64,000 bases of DNA. It comes from G016756615 sp035556195 (GTDB lineage Bacteria; Pseudomonadota; Alphaproteobacteria; Rhizobiales; Rhizobiaceae). Under the pieces are notes generated by a model. It did no database searches. It saw nothing but the letters and a program-made list of their open reading frames with translations, and was not told the DNA's origin. The stretch lies in NCBI GenBank assembly GCA_035556195.1, contig DATMFK010000010.1:124001-188000 (forward strand), in the 5' to 3' direction. The translations under genes were made by a program, and so were the position numbers. The number at the start of each line of letters is the position of its first letter. Positions within the stretch are counted from its first letter, which is position 1. Below, piece after piece: positions 7,959 to 16,918 of the stretch.

Positions 7959-9671
7959 ATGGCTATCGCCAAGACCGGACCGGGAAAGAAGATAAGGATT
8001 GCGCATTTGGCCGGTCCAAACGCCACCATTCAGAACACGCCGCCTCTGGTCACGTCCAACAAGGCTCGCGCCGCCCACGGACTGCCTTTGCTGACCGACA
8101 TAGAAGGCAAACCGTCGCGCTTCGACCCGCTGCGGCCGCAGAAGCTGGCTGCTCCCGTCGTGGTCTATGTCGAGCAGTTTTCAGCCCATCCGCTGGAAGC
8201 CGATGTGGCGGAGCTCTATGCCGAGCCGGACGGGTACCTGGATGCAGGCGGCAATTTTTCCCGTGCCCGAACCTCTCAAAGCGACAAGCCGGTCTTTCGT
8301 ATCGAGTTGTCGCCCGAGGACGGCTACTATCCGATGCCCTATATGGCGCGGCAGGCCGACGGCAGCGCCTGGGAGACCGACGGCACCGGCCCGCGTGTGG
8401 AGCGGGCCAAAAGCCGTCAGCCTTTCATGCCGGATGGCACGCGCACCTTCGACGAGGTTGACCGGTTGGGCGTCGACGGCTTCGGCCTGGGCAACACGAT
8501 CTCGAACGTTGCCGACGTCGACTTCTTCCGGCTGGCCCCTTCCGGCGGCTACACCAAGGGATTGCCGGCCGCAGATCGTCATGGCGGGGGCGATATCGCG
8601 CCGGAAGTCCCCGGCAAGGATTTCTTTCCCTACCGCCCCGCGCATCTCAACGCCTCGCCGCCACGCATGACGCTCGCGCGCATCACCAACATGGCGCAGG
8701 AGATACTGGGCTCGGGCGATTATGACGGAGCCATCTGGACACAGGGCAGCCCGCGGATCGAGGAGACGGTCTACTGGTTCAACCTTGCATTGGACATCAC
8801 CGTGCCCATCTGCGGCAACGCATCGCAGCGCTATCACGGGCAGATCAGCAACGATGGGCCGAAGAATCTCGCCGATTCCGTCGATTGGCTCCATTCCAAG
8901 GTGTGGGCCGACGATAAGGGCCGCAACCGGGCTGGCGTCGTCATGGTACAAGACCAGCGCGTCTTTGCCGCGCGGGAAGTCACCAAGGTCGACGCGCGGC
9001 CCGGCGGTTACGCGGCTGCCGGCGGTCATGGCGGCATTCTCGGCGCGGGGGGCGGCGGAACCGGCTCGGTTCTGCGCTATGTGCCTGCCACGAAGCACAC
9101 CTGGCAGTCCGAGGTGAGCATCACGAAGCTGCCGGCAAGCGTCATGGGCATCCGCGGCGGCGTCACCGGTATCGGGACCCTCGAAGTGACGATCAAGGAT
9201 GCGCGGGGCAGACTGCTGGAGACAGCAATTCCGAAGGTCTCGATCGTCAAGGATGCGAGCTATATCGAGGACGACTACGAAAGCGATCCTGCTCAGGAGG
9301 TCGATACGATCGCCTTCATGGAATACAAACTCAAGAACGCGCCATTGTCGGGCTTCGTGCTGGAGGGCCTCAATCCTTACGGCAAGGCCGCGGCCAGCTC
9401 GAAGTCGCGTATCCTGCTCAAGGCCGTCTATTCAGGGTTCCCCGTTGTCAATGTAGGCCGCGGCACGACCGAGGGCTTTGCCATCCGCGGCGGGCCTTTC
9501 ATCGCCGGCTCCAACCTCACCGCCGTCAAGGCACGCATCCTGCTGATGCTGTGCATCATGAAGTTCGGCATGCTGCCGCCGGCGAAAGACCCGCTGCGGC
9601 CAACCAGGGAAGAGGTCGCCGCCACGGAAGCCGCCCTCGCCCGGTATCAGGCGATCTTCGACACCCATTGA
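7959..9671 (+). CDS. Divergent L-asparaginase-fold protein with large N-terminal insertion
   Basis: 570 residues. From about residue 255 it follows class I/II L-asparaginases closely: a DYDGAIW...IEET block equivalent to the HGTDTMEET region, then CGNASQRYHGQISNDGPKNL (D299 in the SADGP position), then AAREVTKVD (K343, equivalent to the catalytic Lys of ARDVTKT). The catalytic Thr-Asp pair is replaced by S264-P265, and the N-terminal GGTI loop reads GPNATI (T23). About 180-200 extra residues lie between the first loop and the second block; usual family length is 330-350. It ends the oxygenase/ABC operon. It may be an amidase or lactamase with a rebuilt active site, or a non-catalytic binding protein. 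Confidence 0.75.
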   Translation: MAIAKTGPGKKIRIAHLAGPNATIQNTPPLVTSNKARAAHGLPLLTDIEGKPSRFDPLRPQKLAAPVVVYVEQFSAHPLEADVAELYAEPDGYLDAGGNFSRARTSQSDKPVFRIELSPEDGYYPMPYMARQADGSAWETDGTGPRVERAKSRQPFMPDGTRTFDEVDRLGVDGFGLGNTISNVADVDFFRLAPSGGYTKGLPAADRHGGGDIAPEVPGKDFFPYRPAHLNASPPRMTLARITNMAQEILGSGDYDGAIWTQGSPRIEETVYWFNLALDITVPICGNASQRYHGQISNDGPKNLADSVDWLHSKVWADDKGRNRAGVVMVQDQRVFAAREVTKVDARPGGYAAAGGHGGILGAGGGGTGSVLRYVPATKHTWQSEVSITKLPASVMGIRGGVTGIGTLEVTIKDARGRLLETAIPKVSIVKDASYIEDDYESDPAQEVDTIAFMEYKLKNAPLSGFVLEGLNPYGKAAASSKSRILLKAVYSGFPVVNVGRGTTEGFAIRGGPFIAGSNLTAVKARILLMLCIMKFGMLPPAKDPLRPTREEVAATEAALARYQAIFDTH

Positions 9672-9938
9672 GGGAGCGGCAGGGAACGCACCAACGGTCG
9701 GCACCATGCCGACTTCTTTTGCGGCAGTCGGCGATCCAGACGTGAACGTCGATCCCGTTACCAACAGAGTATCACGAGCCCCAGCTATTGCCGTTCACGG
9801 CAGGATCGGGGCCGAACGGGTTTCCAAGGAGACATCGATCCAAAAGCCGGGAAATCCGGCCACGCTTTCTGGACAACTATCGCCGAACACTTCACGCTCG
9901 GGCCAGTCGTTCAAAAGCGGCGGGGCCGGAAAGACTCG

Positions 9939-10748
9939 ATGTCACTGGGAATGCTTTCACGAGAAAGCCGCGAAACATTCGGCGCGCCGAGCCTTCCGCG
10001 CATGCGGCAAGCTATTGACGGCATGCCCGAAGCGCTGTCGCGCATCGGCAAGTACATTCTGGACAATCCCGAACGGGTCGTTCGCTCCTCGCTGGCTGAG
10101 CTTGCGGTGCTGGCGCAAAGCGGCGAGGCCAGCGTTGTGCGCTTCTGTAAGCACCTTGGCTATGCCGGCTATCGCGATTTCAAGATCGCCCTGACGGCCG
10201 AACTGGCGAGCCAGCGTACCGTGCGGCTCAAACGGGTTTCCAATGCCGGCGGATTCTCGCCCTTGGCGACAAGGCTCGGAAACGCGATCAACAACACCGC
10301 GCAGAACCTCGATCCGGATCTGCTGCTGCGACTGGCAACTCGGCTGAAGGAGAGCCGGCGGATCGACATATTCGGCGTCGGCATATCGGGCATCGTTGCC
10401 GAAATGGTGGCCTACCGTCTCATGCGCGAGGGGCTCATCGCGCAGGCATTCCAGGACGCCACGCTCGCCCATGAAGTCATCACCAGATTCGATTCGTCCT
10501 GCGTGGCGATAGGCATTTCGGAGATGGGCCTCACGCCGGACACGATAAGGTTTCTGAGCGGGGCTCGAGCCGCAGGGGCGTTTACCCTGGCAATCACCGC
10601 CCGGGCCAACAGTCCCCTGACCCAGAGCGCGGATGCCGTGCTCGTGGCCGTTGCGGTCGACCCGCCCCCGACAGGCGGTGAAATGGCGGCGGTTCCGGCC
10701 AAAATTCTGGTGGTCGAAGCCCTGGCCGGCGCGATCGCGACGGGATAG
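9939..10748 (+). CDS. MurR/RpiR-family transcriptional regulator
   Basis: 269 residues. An N-terminal RpiR helix-turn-helix domain (LSRIGKYILDNPERVVRSS, then GEASVVRFCKHLGYAGYRDFK) is followed by a SIS phosphosugar-binding domain (RIDIFGVGISGIVAEMVAYRLMR). GGAAAG lies just upstream of the ATG. It precedes, on the same strand, the genes for a carbohydrate ABC importer, a HAD phosphatase and a PHP phosphoesterase. A phosphosugar-responsive regulator fits that set well, and it probably controls the cluster. Confidence 0.88.
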   Translation: MSLGMLSRESRETFGAPSLPRMRQAIDGMPEALSRIGKYILDNPERVVRSSLAELAVLAQSGEASVVRFCKHLGYAGYRDFKIALTAELASQRTVRLKRVSNAGGFSPLATRLGNAINNTAQNLDPDLLLRLATRLKESRRIDIFGVGISGIVAEMVAYRLMREGLIAQAFQDATLAHEVITRFDSSCVAIGISEMGLTPDTIRFLSGARAAGAFTLAITARANSPLTQSADAVLVAVAVDPPPTGGEMAAVPAKILVVEALAGAIATG

Positions 10749-10838
10749 CTCGCCCGAGCACGGGCAGGCTGATGGAGTTTTCATCCATCAATGTCATCCT
10801 GCTGAAATAAAACTCCGACATGGTCGCCTTGATTTTGA

Positions 10839-12050
10839 GTGAGGCAGAACGTGACGGCGACCGTATCCATTTCCTCGATCGAGAAGAGCTTTGGCGCGAC
10901 GAAGACGCTGAAGGGTGTATCCGTCGACGTCGCGGCCGGCGAATTCCTGACCCTTGTCGGCCCGTCCGGCTGTGGCAAATCCACGTTGCTGCGCATCATC
11001 GCCGGGCTCATTCCCCAGAGCGGCGGCACGATCTCGATCGACGGCGCACCCGTAGACCACCTGCGACCCAAGGCGCGCGACGTTTCCATGGTGTTCCAGA
11101 ACTACGCGCTCTATCCCCATATGAGCGTGCGAGAAAACATCGCCACGCCGCTCAAGGTTCGTCGCCTGAGCCGTTTCGCTCGCTGGCCGCTCGTGGGCAG
11201 ATTTGTCCCTGGCCAGGCGTCGGTCCGCTCCGAGATCGCCGAGTCCGTGAGGCAGGTGGCCGCCCAAGTGGAGATCGAGGCGCTGCTCGACCGGCGCCCG
11301 GCCCAACTTTCCGGCGGCCAGCGCCAGCGCGTGGCCCTTGCCCGCGCCATGGTGCGCAAGCCGCGCGTCTTCCTGATGGACGAGCCGCTGTCGAATCTCG
11401 ACGCTCGCCTGCGGGTGCTTATGCGCGGCGAGCTATCGGAATTGCATCGACGACTCGGCGCGACCTTCATCTATGTCACGCATGATCAGGTCGAGGCTAT
11501 GACGATGTCGAGCCGCGTGGCGCTGATGATGGACGGTGAAATCGTGCAGGTCGCGACACCCGGCGAGATCTACTCCAACCCGGCGGATGTTCGGGTCGCC
11601 CGCTTCATCGGCAGCCCGGAAATCAACCTCGTCGAGGCCCGGGCCGACCCGCAGGGACGGATCTCCATCGCGGGGCGCGCGACGTCCTTGCGGACGACCG
11701 TCACGGGTCGGGTCACGATCGGCCTGCGCCCGGAAATTCTCACCATCGGCGACATCTCGTGCGACATCCTCATCGACGCCCGCCTGCAGCGCGTGGAGCG
11801 CCTCGGGCATGACGTGCTGCTGCATGCCCATAGCGGCGACAAGATCGCGACTCTCCGCGTTTCGGCGGCGGAGTTCGAGGCGTTGCAGGCAAAGGGCCGG
11901 TTGGAGGAGAATTTCATCCTCGGCGCGCGTGCGGACGCGGCCTTGCTGTTCTCAGCCGAGGGCAAGCGGCTGCCTGTCATCCACGGCCCTGCGCCATCCG
12001 CCGCGATCACCTACACATCGGAACGCAAGCTGATGGGCGCCGGATCATGA
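10839..12050 (+). CDS. Carbohydrate ABC transporter ATP-binding protein, UgpC/MalK type
   Basis: About 400 residues: an ABC ATPase domain (Walker A GPSGCGKST, Q-loop VFQNYALYPHM, signature LSGGQRQR, Walker B FLMDEPLSNLDARLR) followed by the TOBE regulatory domain that defines the CUT1 subfamily. The start is GTG at 10839; a second GTG at 10851 has GAGG at a better distance and may be the true start. Its last bases overlap the next gene in an ATGA. It energises import by the two permeases and binding protein downstream. Confidence 0.9.
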   Translation: MRQNVTATVSISSIEKSFGATKTLKGVSVDVAAGEFLTLVGPSGCGKSTLLRIIAGLIPQSGGTISIDGAPVDHLRPKARDVSMVFQNYALYPHMSVRENIATPLKVRRLSRFARWPLVGRFVPGQASVRSEIAESVRQVAAQVEIEALLDRRPAQLSGGQRQRVALARAMVRKPRVFLMDEPLSNLDARLRVLMRGELSELHRRLGATFIYVTHDQVEAMTMSSRVALMMDGEIVQVATPGEIYSNPADVRVARFIGSPEINLVEARADPQGRISIAGRATSLRTTVTGRVTIGLRPEILTIGDISCDILIDARLQRVERLGHDVLLHAHSGDKIATLRVSAAEFEALQAKGRLEENFILGARADAALLFSAEGKRLPVIHGPAPSAAITYTSERKLMGAGS

Positions 12051-12973
12051 CCATGATTCTCGCACACGACCCGGACGCGCGCGGCGCGCGGCGCCGGCTC
12101 GGCGCCGACATCGGCCCGGCGACCGCCTATTGGTTCGCGGCCCCGTCCATCTTTCTGCTTGTCGGTACCATGCTGTTGCCGATCGTGGTGATGATCAGCA
12201 TGAGCTTCACCGACTACGAGCTCGGCGCGCTGGATTTTTCGTTCCTGGGCTTCGACAACTACGTCACGCTCTGGGGTGACAGGGCCTTCTGGCGATCGCT
12301 GATCAACACGCTCTACTACGTCGCGCTGGTCGTCCCCGCTTCGGTCATCATCGGGCTTGTTCTGGCCGTCATGGTCAACGGGCTCAAGCGCGGACGCGGC
12401 TTCTACCAGGTCGCCTTCTTCCTGCCTGTGACGTCCACCCTCATCGCCATGGCGACCGTATGGAAATACCTGCTTCACGGCACGATTGGCCCGGTCAACC
12501 ACCTGCTCACCGCCATCGGCCTGCCGGCCATGGAGTTCTTCGGCAATCCGTCCCTGGTGATGCCGGCCCTTGCCATCATCGGCGTCTGGTCTCTGGCCGG
12601 CTTCAACATGGTGCTGTTCACCGCCGGTCTCACCGCCATCCCGCACGAGCTCTACGAAGCCTCGGCCGTCGACGGCATCGACGATCCGATCGAGCGCTTC
12701 TTCACCGTGACGCTGCCGATGCTGGGACCGACCACCATGTTCGTGATCATCACCACCTCGATCACGGCTTTCAAGGTGTTCGACACGGTTGCGGTGCTGA
12801 CTCGTGGCGGACCGCAGGGCGCAAGCGACGTGCTGCTCTACGTCAACTATCTCGAGGGCTTCCAATATATGCGCATCGGCGTGGCATCTGCCATCACCGT
12901 CGTCTTCCTCGGCATCATCCTGCTTTTGTCCCTGGTCCAGGCCAAAGTGCTCGAACGGAAGGTCCACTACTGA
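12047..12973 (+). CDS. Carbohydrate ABC transporter permease, UgpA/MalF type
   Basis: 308 residues with six predicted membrane spans and the coupling loop EASAVDGIDDPIERFFTVTLP, the EAA motif of CUT1 permeases. The ATGA overlap upstream and TGATG overlap downstream show tight translational coupling with the ATPase and the partner permease. It forms half of the importer channel. Confidence 0.9.
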   Translation: MTMILAHDPDARGARRRLGADIGPATAYWFAAPSIFLLVGTMLLPIVVMISMSFTDYELGALDFSFLGFDNYVTLWGDRAFWRSLINTLYYVALVVPASVIIGLVLAVMVNGLKRGRGFYQVAFFLPVTSTLIAMATVWKYLLHGTIGPVNHLLTAIGLPAMEFFGNPSLVMPALAIIGVWSLAGFNMVLFTAGLTAIPHELYEASAVDGIDDPIERFFTVTLPMLGPTTMFVIITTSITAFKVFDTVAVLTRGGPQGASDVLLYVNYLEGFQYMRIGVASAITVVFLGIILLLSLVQAKVLERKVHY

Positions 12974-13827
12974 TGCACCGCTCCCGTTCCCTCCTCCTGC
13001 GCGCGGGCCTGACGCCCGGCCAGATCGCGATGCATGTCTTTCTGCTGGCCTGCGCCTTCGCGATGCTGTTTCCCTTCTACTGGATGGTGCTGACGGCGTT
13101 CCGTCCGTCGCAGGAAGTGTTCTCGGCGACATTCCACTGGTTGCCGGAGACCTTCGCCGGCTTCGATAACTTCCGCGAGGCCTTCGCCAAGGCACCGTTG
13201 CTGCGCTTCATGGCCAATGGCGTGCTCGTCTGCGCCGGGATTCTCGCGGTGCAACTGCTGACGGCCATTCCCTGTGCCTATGCGCTGGCGAAATACGAGT
13301 TTCGCGGACGCGGCCTTCTCTTCGCGCTCGTGCTCTTTGCCCTTTGCGTACCCGTGCAGGTGCCGGCCTTGCCGCTCTACATGGCGCTTGCCTTCACCGG
13401 CACGCTCGACAGCTATTTTGCGCTGATGCTGCCGTTCTTCCTGTCGGTCTTCGCCATTTTCCTGTTCCGGCAGGTGTTCCGCTCCTTCCCGGACGAGATC
13501 ATTCACGCCGCGAGGCTGGACGGCATGGGCGAAATGGAAATCCTCTGGCGCGTCGTCGTTCCGAGCGCCGGTCCGGCGATCGCGGCTTTTGCGGTCTTTT
13601 CCATCACCGCGCACTGGAACGACCTCTATTGGCCGCTGATCGTCGTCACCAGCCCGGAGCTCGCGCCTCCGCCGCTCGGCATGATGTATTTCAGCGACAC
13701 CGACCTCGGATCCAGCTTCGGCGCCCTGATGGCGGCCGCCACCCTGCTGACTGCTCCGCTGACGATCCTTTTCCTGTTTGCTCAACGTCACTTCGTCCAG
13801 GGCGTCACCATGACCGGCGTGAAGTAA
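12973..13827 (+). CDS. Carbohydrate ABC transporter permease, UgpE/MalG type
   Basis: 284 residues from the ATG at 12973, which overlaps the preceding stop codon (TGATG). The frame stays open far upstream, but the family start and the coupling point to this ATG. It has about six membrane spans, the MalG-type FPFYWMVLTAFRP start and the EAA loop HAARLDGMGEMEILWRVVVP. It pairs with the preceding permease. Confidence 0.9.
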   Translation: MHRSRSLLLRAGLTPGQIAMHVFLLACAFAMLFPFYWMVLTAFRPSQEVFSATFHWLPETFAGFDNFREAFAKAPLLRFMANGVLVCAGILAVQLLTAIPCAYALAKYEFRGRGLLFALVLFALCVPVQVPALPLYMALAFTGTLDSYFALMLPFFLSVFAIFLFRQVFRSFPDEIIHAARLDGMGEMEILWRVVVPSAGPAIAAFAVFSITAHWNDLYWPLIVVTSPELAPPPLGMMYFSDTDLGSSFGALMAAATLLTAPLTILFLFAQRHFVQGVTMTGVK

Positions 13828-13850
13828 TCCGGCCTTCGCCACGGGCCGGA
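13828..13850 (+). terminator. Hairpin between permease and binding-protein genes
   Basis: The seven-base arms TCCGGCC and GGCCGGA form a stem directly after the permease stop codon. There is no T-run, so it is more likely an mRNA-stabilising or attenuating hairpin than a full terminator. Such hairpins are common where a binding protein needs a different expression level. Confidence 0.35.
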
Positions 13851-13953
13851 GGGCCCGGCTCGTGACAGGGGCTGCGTCGTAAATACGGGACCCGAAATCC
13901 CCATCGGATCCCCAAGCCACCCCACCAAAACTCATCCAGCTCTCAAGGAGAAA

Positions 13954-15237
13954 ATGATGAAAGCCCTCATGCAGGCCGCTTTGGCCAGCGCTGCCGCCTT
14001 GCTCGGTGCGTCCGCCGCCGGCGCGGAACCGATCACGATCGAAGTCGAGCACTTCATGCCGGCCCACAACGTCTTCCATGAGCAGGTCGCCGCTGCCTTC
14101 ATGAAGGCGCATCCGGATATCGTCATCAAGTTCCGCAATGCGCTGCCGAGCTATGACGAGCAGCATCAGTCGATGCTGCGCCAGGCCATCACCAACAATC
14201 TTCCCGATGTGTATCACTCCGGCTACCACCTGCTGCCGGAAGTCGTCCATCAGCTCGAAAAACGCGGCCAGGTCATCGCCCTCGACGACTACATGGCCAA
14301 GGAGGGCGAGGCCTGGGTCAGCGCCAACTACGAGCCGTCGATCCTCGGTCTCGGCAAGGTCGACGGCAAGCAGTATGGCATCGGCTTCAACGCCTCCACG
14401 CCGATCGTCTTCTACAATGCCGATCTGGTCGAGCAGGCCGGCGGAGACCCCGAGAACTTTCCGACCAACTGGGCCGACATGATCGCGCTCGGCGCCAGGA
14501 TCGATGCACTCGGCGGCGATGTCGACGGCTTCGCCTATGACATCCACGCCTGGCCGGACGACTGGCTGTGGCGTTCTTTGATCCTGCAGCAGGGCGAGCA
14601 GATCATGAAGGACGACAACAAGACCGTCGCCTTCGACAATGGTTCCGGCCTGAACGCCCTGAAGCTGGCGCGCAGCTTCGTCACGGAGGGCAAGATGGTG
14701 CTGCGCGACTACGAGCAGTCCCGCCAGCAATTCGCCGCCGGCAAGCTCGGCATCATCTTTTCCTCTCCAAACAGCGCGCGCGGCTTTTCCGATCTGATCG
14801 GCGACCGCTTCAAGCTCATGTCCTCGACCTATCCGGTTTCGAATCTCGAAAAGGGCGTCGTGCCGACAGGCGGCAACGGCATGATGATCCTGGCCAAGGA
14901 CCAGGCGAAGCAGGACGCGGCCTGGGAATACATCAAATTCGCGACCAGTGCCGAAGGCCAGACCATCACCGTCCTCGGCTCGGGCTACATGCCCACCAAC
15001 AAGGCTGCGCTGGCGCCAGAATATCTCGGCAAGTTCTACGAAGAGAACCCGAACTGGTACACCAGCATCAAGCAGATTTCCCGCGCGGCTCCCTGGGGCG
15101 GCTATCCCGGCACCAATGGCGTGAAGATCTGGCGCATGCAGCGCGACATCATCGGCCAGGTGATGAGCGGTGACGTGACCCCCGAGGACGGCATCGCCAA
15201 AATCACCGAGGAAACCAACGCGTTGCTCCCGAAGTAA
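13954..15237 (+). CDS. Extracellular solute-binding protein, UgpB/family 1 type
   Basis: 427 residues with a Sec signal peptide (KALMQAALASAAALLGASAAGA|EP) and the family 1 solute-binding fold (TIEVEHFMPAHN, LPDVYHSGYHLLPEV, GIGFNASTPIVFYNADL). AAGGAGA precedes the ATG. It captures the ligand for the importer encoded upstream. Resemblance to UgpB (glycerol-3-phosphate/glycerophosphodiester binding) together with two downstream phosphatase-type genes suggests a phosphorylated substrate, but the ligand is not proven. Confidence 0.88.
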   Translation: MMKALMQAALASAAALLGASAAGAEPITIEVEHFMPAHNVFHEQVAAAFMKAHPDIVIKFRNALPSYDEQHQSMLRQAITNNLPDVYHSGYHLLPEVVHQLEKRGQVIALDDYMAKEGEAWVSANYEPSILGLGKVDGKQYGIGFNASTPIVFYNADLVEQAGGDPENFPTNWADMIALGARIDALGGDVDGFAYDIHAWPDDWLWRSLILQQGEQIMKDDNKTVAFDNGSGLNALKLARSFVTEGKMVLRDYEQSRQQFAAGKLGIIFSSPNSARGFSDLIGDRFKLMSSTYPVSNLEKGVVPTGGNGMMILAKDQAKQDAAWEYIKFATSAEGQTITVLGSGYMPTNKAALAPEYLGKFYEENPNWYTSIKQISRAAPWGGYPGTNGVKIWRMQRDIIGQVMSGDVTPEDGIAKITEETNALLPK

Positions 15238-15260
15238 CCATCCGTCCCCATCTGCATCCG

Positions 15261-15281
15261 CCGCGCGCGGTTGGCGCGCGG
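15261..15281 (+). terminator. GC hairpin after the binding-protein gene
   Basis: CCGCGCGC and GCGCGCGG form a perfect eight-base stem with a GGTTG loop, in the 65-base gap before the HAD phosphatase gene. No T-run follows, so it may only attenuate or stabilise the transcript. Confidence 0.35.
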
Positions 15282-15302
15282 CCATTCAATCCGGTTACGA
15301 CA

Positions 15303-15989
15303 TTGATAGAACTTGTAATTTTTGACTGCGACGGCGTCCTTGTCGACAGCGAGATCCTCGCGTGCGAGGTGATCTGCCAGACGCTCGACGACAGCGGACT
15401 GGCAATGTCGGTCGACGTGGCGCTTGCTGCCTTGGTCGGCCTCGATGCGACGGCAGGACGCCGCAAGCTCGAGGCCATCCACGGCGTCTCGCTGCCGGCC
15501 GACTTCGAGGCAAGCCTCGCGGAACGGCTCGACCGCGCCTTCACCACCCAGCTCAAGCCCATCGCGGGTGTCGCGGAGCTGCTTCGGGCTCTCGACCGGC
15601 CCTATTGCGTGGCGTCCAACAGCGGCCATGAGAGGCTTCGAAGCACCTTCTCCGCGACAGGGCTGGCTCCGCTGGTCCAGGGTCGGGTCTTCAGTGCCGA
15701 CGATGTGGCACGGGGCAAGCCCGCGCCCGATCTGTTCCTGCATGCAGCCAAGACCATGGGCGGCTTCCCGCCCGAAAGATGCCTGGTGGTCGAGGATAGC
15801 GTTACCGGTGTCACCGCGGCGCGCGCCGCGGGCATGCGCGTCATCGGCTTCTGCGGCGGCGGCCACATCCTGCCCGGACACGACCAGCGACTGCTGTCGC
15901 TCGGGGCCGATTGCGTTCTCACCGGCTACGACCAGTTCGCCTACCTTCCATGGCTCGACGGACGCGCTGCCGCGGCCATCGGCGCCTAA
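15303..15989 (+). CDS. HAD-superfamily hydrolase, beta-phosphoglucomutase/GPH-like
   Basis: 228 residues from a TTG start at 15303; the first strand (ELVIFDCDGVLVDSE) begins almost at once, so no longer start is needed. HAD motif I DCDGV, motif II SNSG, motif III Lys in RGKPAPD and motif IV VVEDS are all present, with a helical cap between motifs I and II (subtype C1). The enzyme should remove or transfer phosphate on a small sugar phosphate. Its place behind an ABC importer and beside a PHP phosphoesterase suggests it processes the imported compound. Confidence 0.87.
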   Translation: MIELVIFDCDGVLVDSEILACEVICQTLDDSGLAMSVDVALAALVGLDATAGRRKLEAIHGVSLPADFEASLAERLDRAFTTQLKPIAGVAELLRALDRPYCVASNSGHERLRSTFSATGLAPLVQGRVFSADDVARGKPAPDLFLHAAKTMGGFPPERCLVVEDSVTGVTAARAAGMRVIGFCGGGHILPGHDQRLLSLGADCVLTGYDQFAYLPWLDGRAAAAIGA

Positions 15990-16015
15990 ATCACCGCGTA
16001 TATCAGGACATCACC

Positions 16016-16918
16016 ATGAGCAGCATCGCTCCCTTTTCCCTGCCCGGCCGCTTTCTGCGCGGCAACATCCACACCCACACGACCCGCTCGGACGGCGCAC
16101 TTTCGGTCGAAGACGTGATCAAGGCCTATCGCAAGTCGGGCTATGACTTCCTGTCGATCACCGATCACTTCCTCAAGCAGTTCGGTTTTCCGATCACCGA
16201 CACGCGCGCCTTCAGCGATGAGAGTTTCACCATGCTGCCTGGGGCTGAAATCCACGCGCCGCGCACCGAGGTGAGCGATATCTGGCACCTGGTCGCTGTC
16301 GGCCTGCCGCTCGATTTCGCACCGACCGCACCGGACGAAGACGGCCCTTCGCTTGCTCGTCGCGCAAAGGCGGCCGGTGCCTTCGTCGGCATAGCCCATC
16401 CCGCCTGGTACAGCCTGTCGCTCGCCGATGCCGAAACGCTTGTCGACTCCGCCCATTCCGTGGAGATCTACAACCACGGCTGCCAGGTCATGCACGACAA
16501 GGGCCAAGGTGCCTATCTGCTCGACGGCCTGCTGGACAAGGGCTACCGCCTGACGACCTATGCCTGCGACGACGCACATTTCAAGGCGGCTGACTTCGGC
16601 GGTGGCTGGATCGAACTGAAGGCTGAAAGCAACCGTCCGGAGCACATATTGGACGCGTTGAAGAACGGTCATTTCTACTCGACGCAAGGCCCGCGCATCG
16701 ACGACATCGACCTGAACGCCGATCGTCTCGAAGTGCGCTGCTCTCCAGCCTCTCGCGTCCTGGTCGTCGGACAAGGCTACTTGATGAGCCACAGCAGCGG
16801 CATCTCGATGACCCGCACCAGCATCTCGACCGCACCGCTGGAAAGAAGCCCGTGGCTACGTGTCGTTATCATAGACGACACCGGACGCAGCGCCTGGTCG
16901 AATCCGATCTGGAAATAA
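16016..16918 (+). CDS. PHP-domain metal-dependent phosphoesterase
   Basis: 300 residues from the ATG at 16016. Metal-binding motifs of the PHP fold are in order: NIHTHTTRSDG, SITDHF, PGAEIHA, GIAHPAWY, EIYNHG and CDDAH. Proteins of this small stand-alone PHP type (compare the 3',5'-nucleotide phosphatase and histidinol phosphatase groups) hydrolyse phosphoesters with a di- or tri-metal centre. It is the last gene of the RpiR/ABC/HAD cluster. A C-terminal beta-rich part (about residues 230-300) may form a lid or dimer interface. Confidence 0.85.
   Translation: MSSIAPFSLPGRFLRGNIHTHTTRSDGALSVEDVIKAYRKSGYDFLSITDHFLKQFGFPITDTRAFSDESFTMLPGAEIHAPRTEVSDIWHLVAVGLPLDFAPTAPDEDGPSLARRAKAAGAFVGIAHPAWYSLSLADAETLVDSAHSVEIYNHGCQVMHDKGQGAYLLDGLLDKGYRLTTYACDDAHFKAADFGGGWIELKAESNRPEHILDALKNGHFYSTQGPRIDDIDLNADRLEVRCSPASRVLVVGQGYLMSHSSGISMTRTSISTAPLERSPWLRVVIIDDTGRSAWSNPIWK

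Noticed and set aside
12967..15285. A 772-codon open frame on the minus strand opposite the permease and binding-protein genes
   Set aside because: High GC content keeps antisense frames open. The product is His/Arg/Glu-rich without domain likeness, and the plus-strand genes are clear family members.
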